64,000 bases of DNA from Ciona savignyi (lineage: Eukaryota; Chordata; Ascidiacea; Phlebobranchia; Cionidae). How positions within the stretch are numbered: position 1 is the first letter of the stretch; each line of letters opens with the position of its first letter. The DNA lies in assembly GCA_000149265.1 (NCBI GenBank), contig CH003028.1, forward strand, positions 2,251,292 through 2,315,291, written 5' to 3'. The notes beneath the pieces are model-generated. The model saw only the letters and a program-made list of their open reading frames with translations, searched no databases and had not been told where the DNA came from. Made by a program: the position numbers and the translations under genes. Of this stretch, positions 1 through 11,200 are shown piece after piece.

Positions 1-760
1 AAAACTTTAAGAATTGTTACATAACATGACCCACATATGTAAAAACAGAAACTTATCTACCAAACCTAAGGAAATTCCCTGAAACCATGAAAAACTGAAT
101 CGGGCTGTTTGGGAAATTTTTTTTATTTCACTACAGCGCTTGAAAAGAAGATCAAATTTAAAATATTTGTGGTGAAAATGTTCGTAAATTTAAGACGTTT
201 ATTATTTTTTTAACTAGAGAGTGTCAACCACGTGTTTAACCACCACTATTTGTAAAACACATGTTGTATACCCTATATTCATGCTACAGGGTCCCTAACC
301 GTTCAAGTGCTCTGCCCAAAAAAGGCACTTTTTTATAAAAAAAATAGCGTTTTGGTTTTTAACGTCCCAGGGGAATTCCCCTGAATTTATAACCCAAAAT
401 TTTGGTTTCTGCATATCTAAACCATGTTGTATAAAATATGTCCAATTTTCATTGCGATTTCATTACTCCTTCTGGTAGATGTTGGGGCGACATGGCATGC
501 CTTGTCACAATCATAATTTCAGAACAAAATCTAATTTTTAGGGTATTTCCCAAGGTAAACTTTTTATTTCTTTAAAGATTTAAATCAGTGACTATTGCAC
601 TTCCATTCCACCAAATCTTATTCAAATTGAAGCAGCCGTTTAAGCGCTATGCCACAAAAAGCGCAATTTTTCATAAAAAATACCGTTTTGGTTTTTAACC
701 TTAAAGGGAAAACCAAGGGGGTTTTAACCCACATGTAATCTTCAGATCATCTCGCGCCCA
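1..760. repeat. Fragments of the composite repeat at left edge
   Basis: 1-215 matches the distal part in one orientation (ttaagaattgttacataaca); 216-300 is the ctagagagtgtcaaccacg terminus in the other orientation, followed by monomer sequence to about 720. No gene in this stretch. Confidence 0.65.
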
Positions 761-1012
761 ACGTCGGATTACCTAAGCTATTGCAGTGTGTTACGTCTAT
801 AGTTGATTCACACGAGTTATTGCAATGTGTTATAGATGATTCATACGTCTTTAATGTGGTAGAAGCCATTAAACTGCTGAGGTTATAAAATGTATGTTAA
901 GTGCCTTGTCCAGGGACACAACTGACTAGCTAGCGACCAATTTCGTACCTACAACCCTTTGGCTGAAAGGCGAATCACTTAACCACCAGACTAATCTGTC
1001 GGACTGATGAAT
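720..1012 (-). mobile_element. tRNA-derived SINE, diverged, left edge
   Basis: Body tracts cgcgcccaacgtcggattac, ttgcagtgtgttacg and actagctagcgaccaattt; the head ends just before the TTAA of the Kolobok-like element. Confidence 0.5.
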
Positions 1013-1017
1013 GTTAA

Positions 1018-3362
1018 AGGGGAACTGAAGTCAATTTTAAGAATATCTTAATAAATGGAAAAAAATACGCTGATTTCAAAAATCAAATCAGTTTCTTCCA
1101 ATATTATTTTGTTAAAGAGTTATGAGCAAATATGCATTTTATTTTATGTTAGGGGATTTCCCGTATTACGTCACTGACGTTGTTGAGATTTCGTGCCTAT
1201 ATGCTTTGTATACAATCATGTGCCAGTTTAGAGGTGAATTAGTAACATAAGCGCCTGCAGGAGCGTTGTATTTTCGTTTTTTTATGGAGACTTAGCATAA
1301 CACTTGTCATATAGCCTAACTGAACCAATGTATCCGCGTGACAGCTTACCTTAAGCGCGCTCATTCAGGCCTGCACGATCCTGGACCTAAGCTGAATGCT
1401 GAGGTATACAGGTCTCGTATTTAAATGACTTTAGAATAATAAGTCTTAGCAAGTTATATCATAAATCATAGAAGTGAAGACAGAACAAGAAACTAGAACA
1501 GGAGGCAGTAAACTGTAACTGCCAGCAATTTATAGAAATAAACCAGCCATCAATCAAAGATCAGATGCCGTGGGAACAGCCTATTTCTTTCATGATTGTT
1601 GCTTTTCAATATATAGCTATAAGCTGCAACGTAGACTAGCTATGTTGTTATCAACCCCTAGGCTACAAACTGAGAGTGTAAGAGATTTGGTATACATATG
1701 CATAGAAGTTTTAACAAATTTCTTTTGTTTTCTTCATTTCTAGAGTAAATTTAAGTTAATGTTGTAACACTAAAATGGATGACAGTTTTCAGCATTCTGG
1801 CATGGATAAAAGAAGTTTTATTGTACACAATAAAACAACACAAATTTAGTCATGTGCGTTTGAACCAAGGAAAACGTCTGAAAGTATCTTTGAAGATGCA
1901 AGCCCCATAGTAGAAAATGTTTATTTAATAGAAACATTACCTATTGACATGACTTGGTGCCGTTGCAAAAACTGTATTCTTATGGACACACCGCAAGAAT
2001 GTTTATGCTGCATGAATGTACATGCATCTTGTGCTCAAAATAATGCCAGACTGGACTTGCATTACTAAAAGCCCTTATTTTTTAATTATCTGCTTGAATA
2101 AAGAAGTTCTTGAAGTTGCACTTGATGTACTGGGTTGATCACTATGTTTAAAATCATAATCAGAAAAATTAAAAATTGTTGGAACTGTATTTTTCACCAA
2201 GTGGTTTGTTTTCATCATCTTGTCTACTCCATTGGAGTCAAATACAATTTTACTATGATGATCCTTGTCACAAATATGTGCACTACACACTGCGGTTCTT
2301 TTTCCAGGTAGTTTAGAACGCTTGCATTGTTGTATCCATTGCTTCAACCGTTTTTTGTCGTTGTGAGGAAATCGATGGAAGAGCACAGGTGGATTGGAAT
2401 TTCGTGTGCTGTAATAGGAATTTGTACATCCTGGAGCAAAACAATATACTTCAATCACTCTTTCTTCCTTCTCAGTGGCTTAACTTTAGGCATTTTACAA
2501 TATCTAATAAAAAGAACTAAATTAGAAATGTGGTATATTTTTATGAACTTATTTTGGGTAGTTAAGTAAAGATCTATTATATATATTCTTCACTTACTTA
2601 TCTGAGTGCTTGCTGTGTACTTATTGTCAGACTACACATCAGCTACTCAACTGTGGATTAACTGGTTTTTGCAATAAGTGGTATTCTCAACCAGTAGGCT
2701 AATGCTCAGTTTCAATAACAGCAGACATTAAATGCACCACATACACAACAGCAAAACATTATACAAACAACCAAGGTAAACCATGAAAGAAATAGGCTTT
2801 TCCCACCGCATAGTCTAGCATTTGCCTAATGGCTGGTTTATTTCTATAAATTGCTGGCAGTTACAGTTTAATGCATTCTGTTATAGTTTTCTTGTTCTGT
2901 TTTCACTTTTATTATTTATGATATAAATTGCTAAGACTTATCATTCTAAAGTCATTTAAATACAAGACCTGTATACCTCAGCATTCAGCTTAGGTCCAGG
3001 ACCGTGCAGGCCTTAATGACCTCGCTTAAAGTAAGCTGTCACCATGTACATTGGTTCAGTTAGGCTATATGACAAGTGTTATGCTAAGTCTCCATAATAA
3101 AAACGAAAATACAACGCTCCTGCAGGCGCTTCTGTTACAAATTCACCTCTAAACTGACACATGATTGTATACAATGCATATAGGCACGAAATCTCAACAA
3201 CGTCAGTGACGTAATACGGGAAATCCCCTAACATAAAATGAAATACATATTTGCTCATAACTCTTTAACCAAAAAATATTGGAAGAAACTGATTTGATTT
3301 TTGAAATCAGCGTGTTTTTTTCCATTTATTAAGATATTCTTAAAATTGACTTCAGTTCCCCT
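1018..3362. mobile_element. Kolobok-like DNA transposon, copy 1, long inverted termini, TTAA target duplication
   Basis: Starts AGGGGAACTGAAGTC and ends with the reverse complement; long inverted repeats of several hundred bases (about 1018-1560 against 2830-3362) flank a THAP ORF. Flanked by TTAA on both sides (1014-1017, 3363-3366). TTAA duplication plus a THAP domain is the known signature of the Kolobok superfamily. At about 2.3 kb it lacks a full transposase and is probably non-autonomous. Confidence 0.75.
2075..2458 (-). CDS. THAP zinc-finger ORF in the transposon, copy 1
   Basis: 127 codons. N-terminal C2CH THAP finger: CFAPGC, the F-P-H segment, [12 protein letters not shown] with the invariant Trp, [11 protein letters not shown], and the terminal TVPTIF equivalent of the AVPTIF box. 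It stops soon after the finger, so it has DNA-binding but no catalytic domain. The THAP finger normally binds element termini. Confidence 0.7.
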   Translation of the reverse strand: MIEVYCFAPGCTNSYYSTRNSNPPVLFHRFPHNDKKRLKQWIQQCKRSKLPGKRTAVCSAHICDKDHHSKIVFDSNGVDKMMKTNHLVKNTVPTIFNFSDYDFKHSDQPSTSSATSRTSLFKQIIKK

Positions 3363-3399
3363 TTAAATGTCCTATCCAACATCTTTTTGAAAAAACTCA

Positions 3400-5050
3400 G
3401 GATAGGATATTCATGTTTATTTAGTTACTAGATAAACACTAAACTAGATGCTAGTTGAAAATTTCTTATCTTGTTTTATTCGAGCGAGCGGTAACTAAAC
3501 CCAAAAACTTAAATTAATAATAAATATGAAAAATATATTATTTTACCAAAAAAACGAAACAATTAAACTTTCGTAAAAGCAGTATCCCTTTTACTAAAGA
3601 ATGATGATTTTAAGATAACCGATTTAACCAGATGTCCAGTATCCGTAGCATTCTGTCGTTTATTCCAATGAAACGGTATGTTCCTACAAACGAAAGCCGA
3701 ACCTTAAAAAAATGTTCGATTTGTTGCACGGTTGTAAAAGTCTAAATTATATCAAATCATACCAAACATCGATAGCTCAAGTAACTTTGCTTCAAACAGA
3801 TATAGCCTAAGATCTTTAAAACATAAGGGCTAAAGCCGCTTTAAAGAATCTTTTCTGCTGCTATTAGAAACTGTAACCATTAGATTTTGATACGTCAATT
3901 TGATAATGGTTTAATTCGATCACTGTATGTTCAAGCATACTTTATGTTGACCACGTGATTTAAAAAAACTATCAAAAAAGTCGGAAAAATGTTCGAAATA
4001 TTAGGCCGATTTCTAAATTTAGCTGTTCATTTCTTTTTAGGGTTAGATATATATATATAACTATAACGCCCGTTATTCCTATTAGTATAAAATCGTTAGT
4101 GATTGGTCATTGTCAGTGATGAGCCACTGTTCTGTCCCCACCTTAATTTTTACGTCATTGCATGCATCACCAATTGAACCGCATGATCGAGTATGAGATG
4201 CATGTAATATATGGCCAGTCCTCTTTTTACATTTCATTTTTTATGGTAGTTCTGTAGTGAACGGAACCTTGCGTTGTATTTCAAGTCTAAGTAATTTTGG
4301 TCGTCTGTAGTTAACGGGAGGGTTTAAAGGCACAAATGTCATGTGGATAAAATGTGTTTTATGCTATCGTAGTATTTCTCCATTGCCAAATTTGTTTCAC
4401 TATTTTTAGTTACCGCCACGCCGCCACGTCACAACTTGTATATCATTAATTTATTGAAATACACAACAAATTCAAAGTGACGCGTAAAGACTGAATTCTG
4501 CCGACAGTCCGAAAAAGATTAGGCACACACCGCTGCCGAAACAGCCACCTTTGAACGTTTTAGCAATGCATTTGTCTTTGGTCGTCTTTCCACATTTATT
4601 AGAACTAAAAACACTATAACACAGAACCAACAATATGGGGTAAACCAGAAAACTGCAATTTTATATTCAACATGTAAAGCAGACAGAAAAACTACTATAT
4701 AAAGCGGAATTACGCCCTGTAGAATTTCGTTAATATTTAAGCGGTAAAAGAATGATTTAATCACCTTTCACTAAAAAAAGAATTATTTCAATACTAGAGT
4801 AATAAATGTTCACACAAGTGCTCTATCTTAAGTTTATGTGTGTTGCATTGGTGAATGAATCAGTGGCTATTCGTGAATTAAAAGATAAACATGAATCATT
4901 GTTTCCGATGCTCAGGCGCTTGAAGAGCCTGCCAAAACAGCTTACTTCCAAATATCTTTATATTGCGATCATTTTAACTAATATGATTAACCATTTATAA
5001 TTGTAAAATAAAATAAAAAATACTTAGCGATATAAGACTTATCTGGCATT
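3400..5050 (+). repeat. Duplicated 5' flank of gene A
   Basis: Matches, in inverted orientation, the region upstream of gene B at about 33510-36060: for example the tract near 3617-3670 (ccgatttaaccag...attctgtcgttta) against 35910-35960, and 4840-4990 against 33580-33740. It is part of the segmental duplication that produced the gene pair. The hypothetical two-helix ORF lies inside it. Confidence 0.7.
4519..4764 (-). CDS. Hypothetical two-helix membrane ORF upstream of gene A, divergent
   Basis: 81-codon ORF with two hydrophobic stretches (IPLYIVVFLSAL and FCVIVFLVLINV) and a basic C-terminal region (RRPK...LLKRSK). Traces of the same reading frame, interrupted by stops, are present in the upstream flanks of gene B (about 33840-33970, + strand: YKIAV, INVERRPK) and copy C (about 42960-43095). 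It may be an exon or a remnant of a neighbouring divergent gene that was duplicated with the 5' flank. No family recognised. Confidence 0.35.
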   Translation of the reverse strand: MIKSFFYRLNINEILQGVIPLYIVVFLSALHVEYKIAVFWFTPYCWFCVIVFLVLINVERRPKTNALLKRSKVAVSAAVCA

Positions 5051-5293
5051 GTCAATTATCTGATATTAAAAAAGTACGACAATCATTTTGCACAGTGTAT
5101 TGCATCATCGTATATACATACTGGGAATAGTGTTTCTTGTAATACATCACACTGCTAACTACGAAAACGTACATTATGACTAACACTAGAACTAACATGA
5201 TCAACAACGCATTGATGAGGCGGTTTCGCAACCAAATGGTAATAGGAACATCAAGCTAAACAGTACATTAAATTTATATGTAGATTAAAAAAG
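5050..5293 (+). promoter_or_regulatory. Conserved 5' block of gene A (candidate promoter/5' UTR)
   Basis: A stretch of about 200 bp immediately upstream of the start codon is conserved upstream of gene B (33305-33510) and copy C (42418-42620), including the tracts around gtttcttgtaatacatcac and ggcggtttcgcaacc. Conservation in all three, while more distal flank decays, is consistent with a shared promoter. No clear TATA box or initiator was identified. Confidence 0.4.
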
Positions 5294-8200
5294 ATGAGTG
5301 GACTGCGTATACCAGCAATCTTGATGGTTTCAATTTTTGTATCGTTTCTGCATCGAGCCGATAGTCAAAGTAAGATAACCTTAAATATTTTTTAAGTTCA
5401 ATGAATTTTATTATTGACAATATAAATTTACTTGTTTAAGGAACTGTCTACAATGGAAGTCAGATAACCGTCGTAACAGAGAGAAAAACATTTGATGCAG
5501 CTCGAACCCACTGTCAATCATTACTTGGTGATTTGGTTATTATCAGAGACAGTCAGTTGCAGAATGCGATCAAGCCGCTCTTGGATTCAACGATTAATTC
5601 GAATTTGTGGAGAGGGACATGGGCCGTCGGTTACTGGATCGGTGGCTCGCGAGCATCAGGTATCACGTTCGAGTATTAGAACTATAACTAAAGCAAAAAA
5701 CATAGTTAGATGCACAATTTTCATCGGAATGAGAGAACCCTTTAACGCAGCTTATTGATTAGAAATATGACAAACCATCTTGGTAAACAATTGGTATTGT
5801 TAAAATAGGATCAGATATGTTTATGATTTTCCCGGTGAATGGGAAAATGCAAGGGCATTAAAACACGGGGTATCATTGGATTACCACGGGAATATGTAAT
5901 GGAGCATACCTACAAAGGCAGAAAATCGTCATATTCACGTCAGGGTCGTCATATTATCTCGCGCCCAACTTCGGGTAACGTCCGTTAACAGGAGATATTG
6001 CAGTTGTTGTGAATGATGAACACGTTCTATAAATTTTAGTACGACCCACTGATACACTGGGTGAGGTAAATCCGCCTAGTGACTTTCTGTTTTTTTTTAA
6101 CTGCAACCGTTCCGTTGAAAGGCGAGGAACTAACCTTACAGCTTAACTCTTAAATTATAAATAAACTTTAGTAGCATTACTAGCTTGTACTACCTACCGG
6201 ATACACGAGTACATTATGCCAAGCAGTTTTGGTCGGTATACGATCAGAATTATTATTACTGGATTTACTTACGTCACCATTTTTTCTGAAATATAAAAAT
6301 AACATATTTAAGCTAAAATAAAATACAAACAAATAAAAAATGGTTAAACGTAGGCTAAGGCATAATTAGGATAGGATGAGAGGGGATATTTATTTTTATC
6401 CCCGTGGATGATGTAACAACAAATAAAAAATGGTAAAACTCAAGGCATAACTATAGGATAGAAAAGGATAGGATATTCATGTTTAACCCCGTGAATGGGA
6501 AAGAGGTTAACACACAAGCAATCGTCATTTTACCTCCGCCCACCGTTGGGTTGTCCGTTAAGTGCCTTGCCCCACAACTGGCTAGCTAGCGACCAGTTTT
6601 GTATCAACCTTTCGGCTGAATGGCTTCGCACTTAACCAACAGAATAACCGGTCGACAATTGCAAATTTCATTTTTAACAGATTTTAATTGCATTTCTTAA
6701 CTCCATGACTATATCCAGAGTGGGATTACCAAGGCAATTACATTGCATTGCATTTTAGTCTCAGATTACCCATATTAATTACAATAACTTAACGCATTGT
6801 CCGTTTATTTATTTTTGTGATTTAGTAGTTTTATTAAGCATTGTATTACACTTCTTAATGGACTGACGATTTAAAGTTATTGTTTGTAGGGCAAACCGAA
6901 TGGAAATGGTGGGATGGAACACGATTACCTCCGAAAGGAGCCACCGATGCTTACCAACACTGGGTCGGTGCTGATCCGAATCACCCTGCTGGGGAAAGGG
7001 CATGCGTATCAATGACTCCGTACGATTCTATCATCCATTACTCCAACATCAAAGGTGGTTGGGTGGATGACGGATGTACTTACTGGAAGTATTTTATTTG
7101 CCAAAGAGGTATTGACTTTCCCAATTATGTTTGTTTCCGTGAAAAATGACTTACATATATTGAAGTTATTATTCAGCTGTAATGGTACAAAGACTTATTT
7201 GAATATTAAAATTCACAACTACATGTGACAAAGTTCCAACTCGAAAGCGCGGTTTGCTAATGGAGTATACACACGGCTGGTTAAAATTGAATAAATTGTA
7301 CACAAGTTAAACAGTGTTGGATGACAACACAAATTAGGGCCGTAATGTTTAACTCGGTAGATGAGAAATGCGAGGCGCGTGATAAAAAACGGCGATCGAA
7401 GCCAATGCAGTTGGTATGTTAATAAGACCGTTCTACTTTGTTAGTTCAACCCAGTAACGCCTAGGTTTAACCCACACACGTTTGGTGATGGGTTTATTTA
7501 GTTTAATTTGTTCATTTTTGTCCTCACAGAGAAAACGGAGAGACGGCAAAACGAACAGACGTTAAAACACGTCATTACAAATAGGATATAATAATAAATA
7601 TTTATACAGACTATATTGTCGCTTAATTTTTAAAGACCACACCCAACAACATTCTATATATTTACATTATAAAGGCACTTTATACCTTCGTAGATTTATG
7701 TTCGCCCTCGATTTGCCAAAATGGGGGGACGTGTAACAGATTACCACTGAACTACAGTTGCTCCTGTTTGCCTGGGTACAGTGGACGAAACTGTGAAACA
7801 GGTAGGTACAGCATGCGTTAACAAGAGGCCAGGTCAATTTTTAAGCAGGAGTCAACAAAAATAATCAACGAGCAGAAACTAATGGGTCCACGAATTACCT
7901 AACCAAACATCATTTTTTTTTATCTTGCAAGGCCCTGTGTAAAATTGTAAAGGGGTTATTTTAAAATTACAAGTTTTTCATAAGATGTATAACTTATTCC
8001 TAAAGACAATGTACATATTTAACAGACCTATGTTTGAACACGACCTGCCAAAATGGAGGGATGTGTAACAGATTACCGCTGAACTACAACTGCTCCTGTT
8101 TGCCTGGTTACAGTGGACGAAACTGTGAAACAGGTGTGTACAGCATATGGACGAACACTTGCTTTAAAATACAACATCATTGTTCATGCCACATACGAAC

Positions 8201-11200
8201 ATGAAAATTAAAATTAAAGCCAATGAAACAACGATATTCATCCGTCCATCTTTAAATTAAAATGTTAATTTCATGCTAGCCACTTTCAACAGATTTATGT
8301 CAGCCCTCGGCCTGCCAAAATGGAGGGACGTGTAACAGATTACCATTGAACTACAGCTGCTCCTGTTTGCCTGGTTACAGCGGACGAATCTGTGAAAAAG
8401 GTTGAACAGATAATGTGAATGTGAATAGGAACGACTCTTTTAACCTATATATTACGCAAATCAGGGGTTAAGAATTTTTTTAACTCGCAAAAAGCTGCAA
8501 AAACCAAAAAAATTATAAGGCTAGTGGGGAATAAAAAGCAAAGTTTATTTTGTTTTATGTTTCAGTAATTCAATTTTTAACGAACTGTTTAAATTTATTG
8601 GGTCGAGACATTAAGGTTAGCTATGGATACCCAATGTATCCAATAACCCAATATGATTATACAAACTTGTTTGTGTGCTTATTGAAACCCGTTGGTGTCT
8701 ACTTTTTAATTTAGAGGAATATAAATAATAAAACCCACATAAAAAGTAAATTTAATTATTACTGCTAACAACAATTAAATTATTATATTCCAGATGCATG
8801 CTCTCCAAACCCCTGTGTAAATGGTGGGAACTGTAGTCGAAATGTGGACGGGTATACTTGCCAATGTCAACCTGGATATATTGAACGAAATTGTGATCAG
8901 GGTAAAATATTTTTGCATTTGGTACAACTAGCATTTTAAAACTTTATTTTTCAATTGTCTATCTTTTAATTCTTTTAAACATCGTATTAGTTTACATATT
9001 ATTGATCATTGGGCAGTTTTCCGGTGTCTTTTTTTAAAGTGAAGCTGTTTATGTTTCTTAATGTTTACTGTGTGCTCCAATGTATTTACCCAATAACCTT
9101 AATTGATTGGTACAGGATACAGGTAGAAGAAGGCGTTTAATGTTATCTGATAAATTATTTGCAGATTTGTGTGGGTCGTTCCCATGTCAAAACAACGGAA
9201 CGTGTAATAAACTACCACAAAACTATAGCTGTTCATGTTCTCCAAGCTTCACTGGAGCAAATTGCGAAAGCGGTGAGTTGTGTGATAAGACCACGATCAA
9301 CTGTGTGATATTGTATTGGGAACACCTGGTTGTACAATTGAATGTCGTTTCATATGTATATTTCTAAAATGACATATTTTCTTATTGTAAAACTTTAAAC
9401 TAACAACAAAAAACGATTAATCATTTGGTTTCTTATATTAATAAGAAGATTGGATATTCTCTTGATTGAAACAATAGTATGATTAATCATAAGTTTACTT
9501 CGTGCTCACTTTTAGAATAACACAAGCTATTCTAGTGTGTTGTATATGATTAAAACATTTCCTGAATGTTTCTTTAAGCCCGTATTCCTCTGTTTTCAGT
9601 TAATACCCGTTAAGTGCCTTGGCCAAGTACACAACCATTTATTTAGTGGTTGATTTTACTACCACAATCTTTTGTCTTCCTACATACCGTTGATTTTTTT
9701 ATCAATCGAACTATATAGCCAAGCATGTATTAGATGACAAGCAAAATGTAAGGTCGCTCATTGTTTAATAATAAGACAATTGCCTTTACCCAGCTCTCTT
9801 TTATCCCGCCGCAAATGGTTGTGAACTTCATATAAACAAAATAAAATCACAAGCGACCTCATATAAAGAGGCAGAGACGCAGTGTACAACCTTACAAGCA
9901 TCGCTTGCTATCGTTAAATCGAACGAAACCCAAATCAATCTCAACCAAATCCTCGGTCATTGGTTGGACAATATAACAATATGGATTGGAGGTAAAACAA
10001 GCAATTCAACTTGGCTGTGGTCGGATGGTAGCAATATGGATGATTACAATAACTTGGTGGACCAATCTGCACCAAATGTGGCTGGTTGTTTATCTTTGGC
10101 TCAAAATGGAAGTTGGTTTGCCAAGAATTGTTCTACGATTATAGGATATGCTTGTGAGAGGCGTGGTAAGCTTTACAAATAACATTGCATCTATCTAAGG
10201 CAAAAGTTAACGTTATCATTTTGTTTCAGTCAATGGGACAAGTTTGTGTACATCTTCTCCATGTGCCAATGGTGGAGTTTGTACCGAAAGCGGCTGCCAC
10301 TTTTACTGCACTTGCCATCCCAACTTCAATGGCTCCAATTGTGAAATATCTCGTTTGCCGAATACCACTAGCCAAGGTTTATAGTATTTTTGCATTTAAT
10401 TATTCATTTGTAACTTGATTTTTAAGTTAAGTAAAACTGTCTATAATTAAGGAAAAAAAACTTTAAGATACAAATTAACTCAAGCAGTTTTTTTTTCTTA
10501 AGACAGACACTTTTAACATCTCTTTATTTTTTCTTTAAACTTATGAGCAATATTTAACATTAAAAATTCACCACAGCATTGAATCCCGTGGTGTACATCA
10601 TTCCAATATGTGGTGTTCTTGTAGTGCTGGTCATTATTCTGGTGATTGTTGTGAAAAAACGAAGGTATGTACCAGTGGATTGTATGGTGTCTTGTTGTAA
10701 AGGTAATCAGTCATGACCAGTGGGCCAGTTTCACCATCTAATAAACTTCCAATTCGTATAAATGAATCATTTTTAATTACGTACTTTGAACTATCTTTAC
10801 AAAATGAAAATGTCATTAAGTAACAAACACACAGCAGTTGCTCGCTGATTGAACTGCGCACAAGTAGTTGATGATTCATGGGTATATTATTTACATATCC
10901 TTGTTGTTCTTGGTATACCATCTGTGCTCTATGCTTTGCATGTAGGAAACACGTCATTTGTTGTATCATATATTACAGAGGAAAAGCCAACAAAGACCAA
11001 GTTGAACCCATCGTTTTGGAACAACAAAACCCTCATTTCGAAGGTGACTGAATTCTCCACTGCTGAAAATGATAAACATTGACACTTCTACGTTTTCTAA
11101 GCATTTTCACGATAATGTGCTTGCTTGGGCATGGTACTTTCTTAATTGTGGATATGTAAGATATGAAAAAATATAATCCCTAATGTTTTATCACCGTGAA

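Noticed and set aside
2327..2569. ORF opposite the THAP ORF (and its copy at 14282-14515)
   Set aside because: It is the antisense shadow of the THAP coding frame.
4806..5000. 64-codon ORF upstream of gene A
   Set aside because: It lies in the duplicated flank and the frame is not kept in the gene B counterpart (33580-33740). No domain seen.
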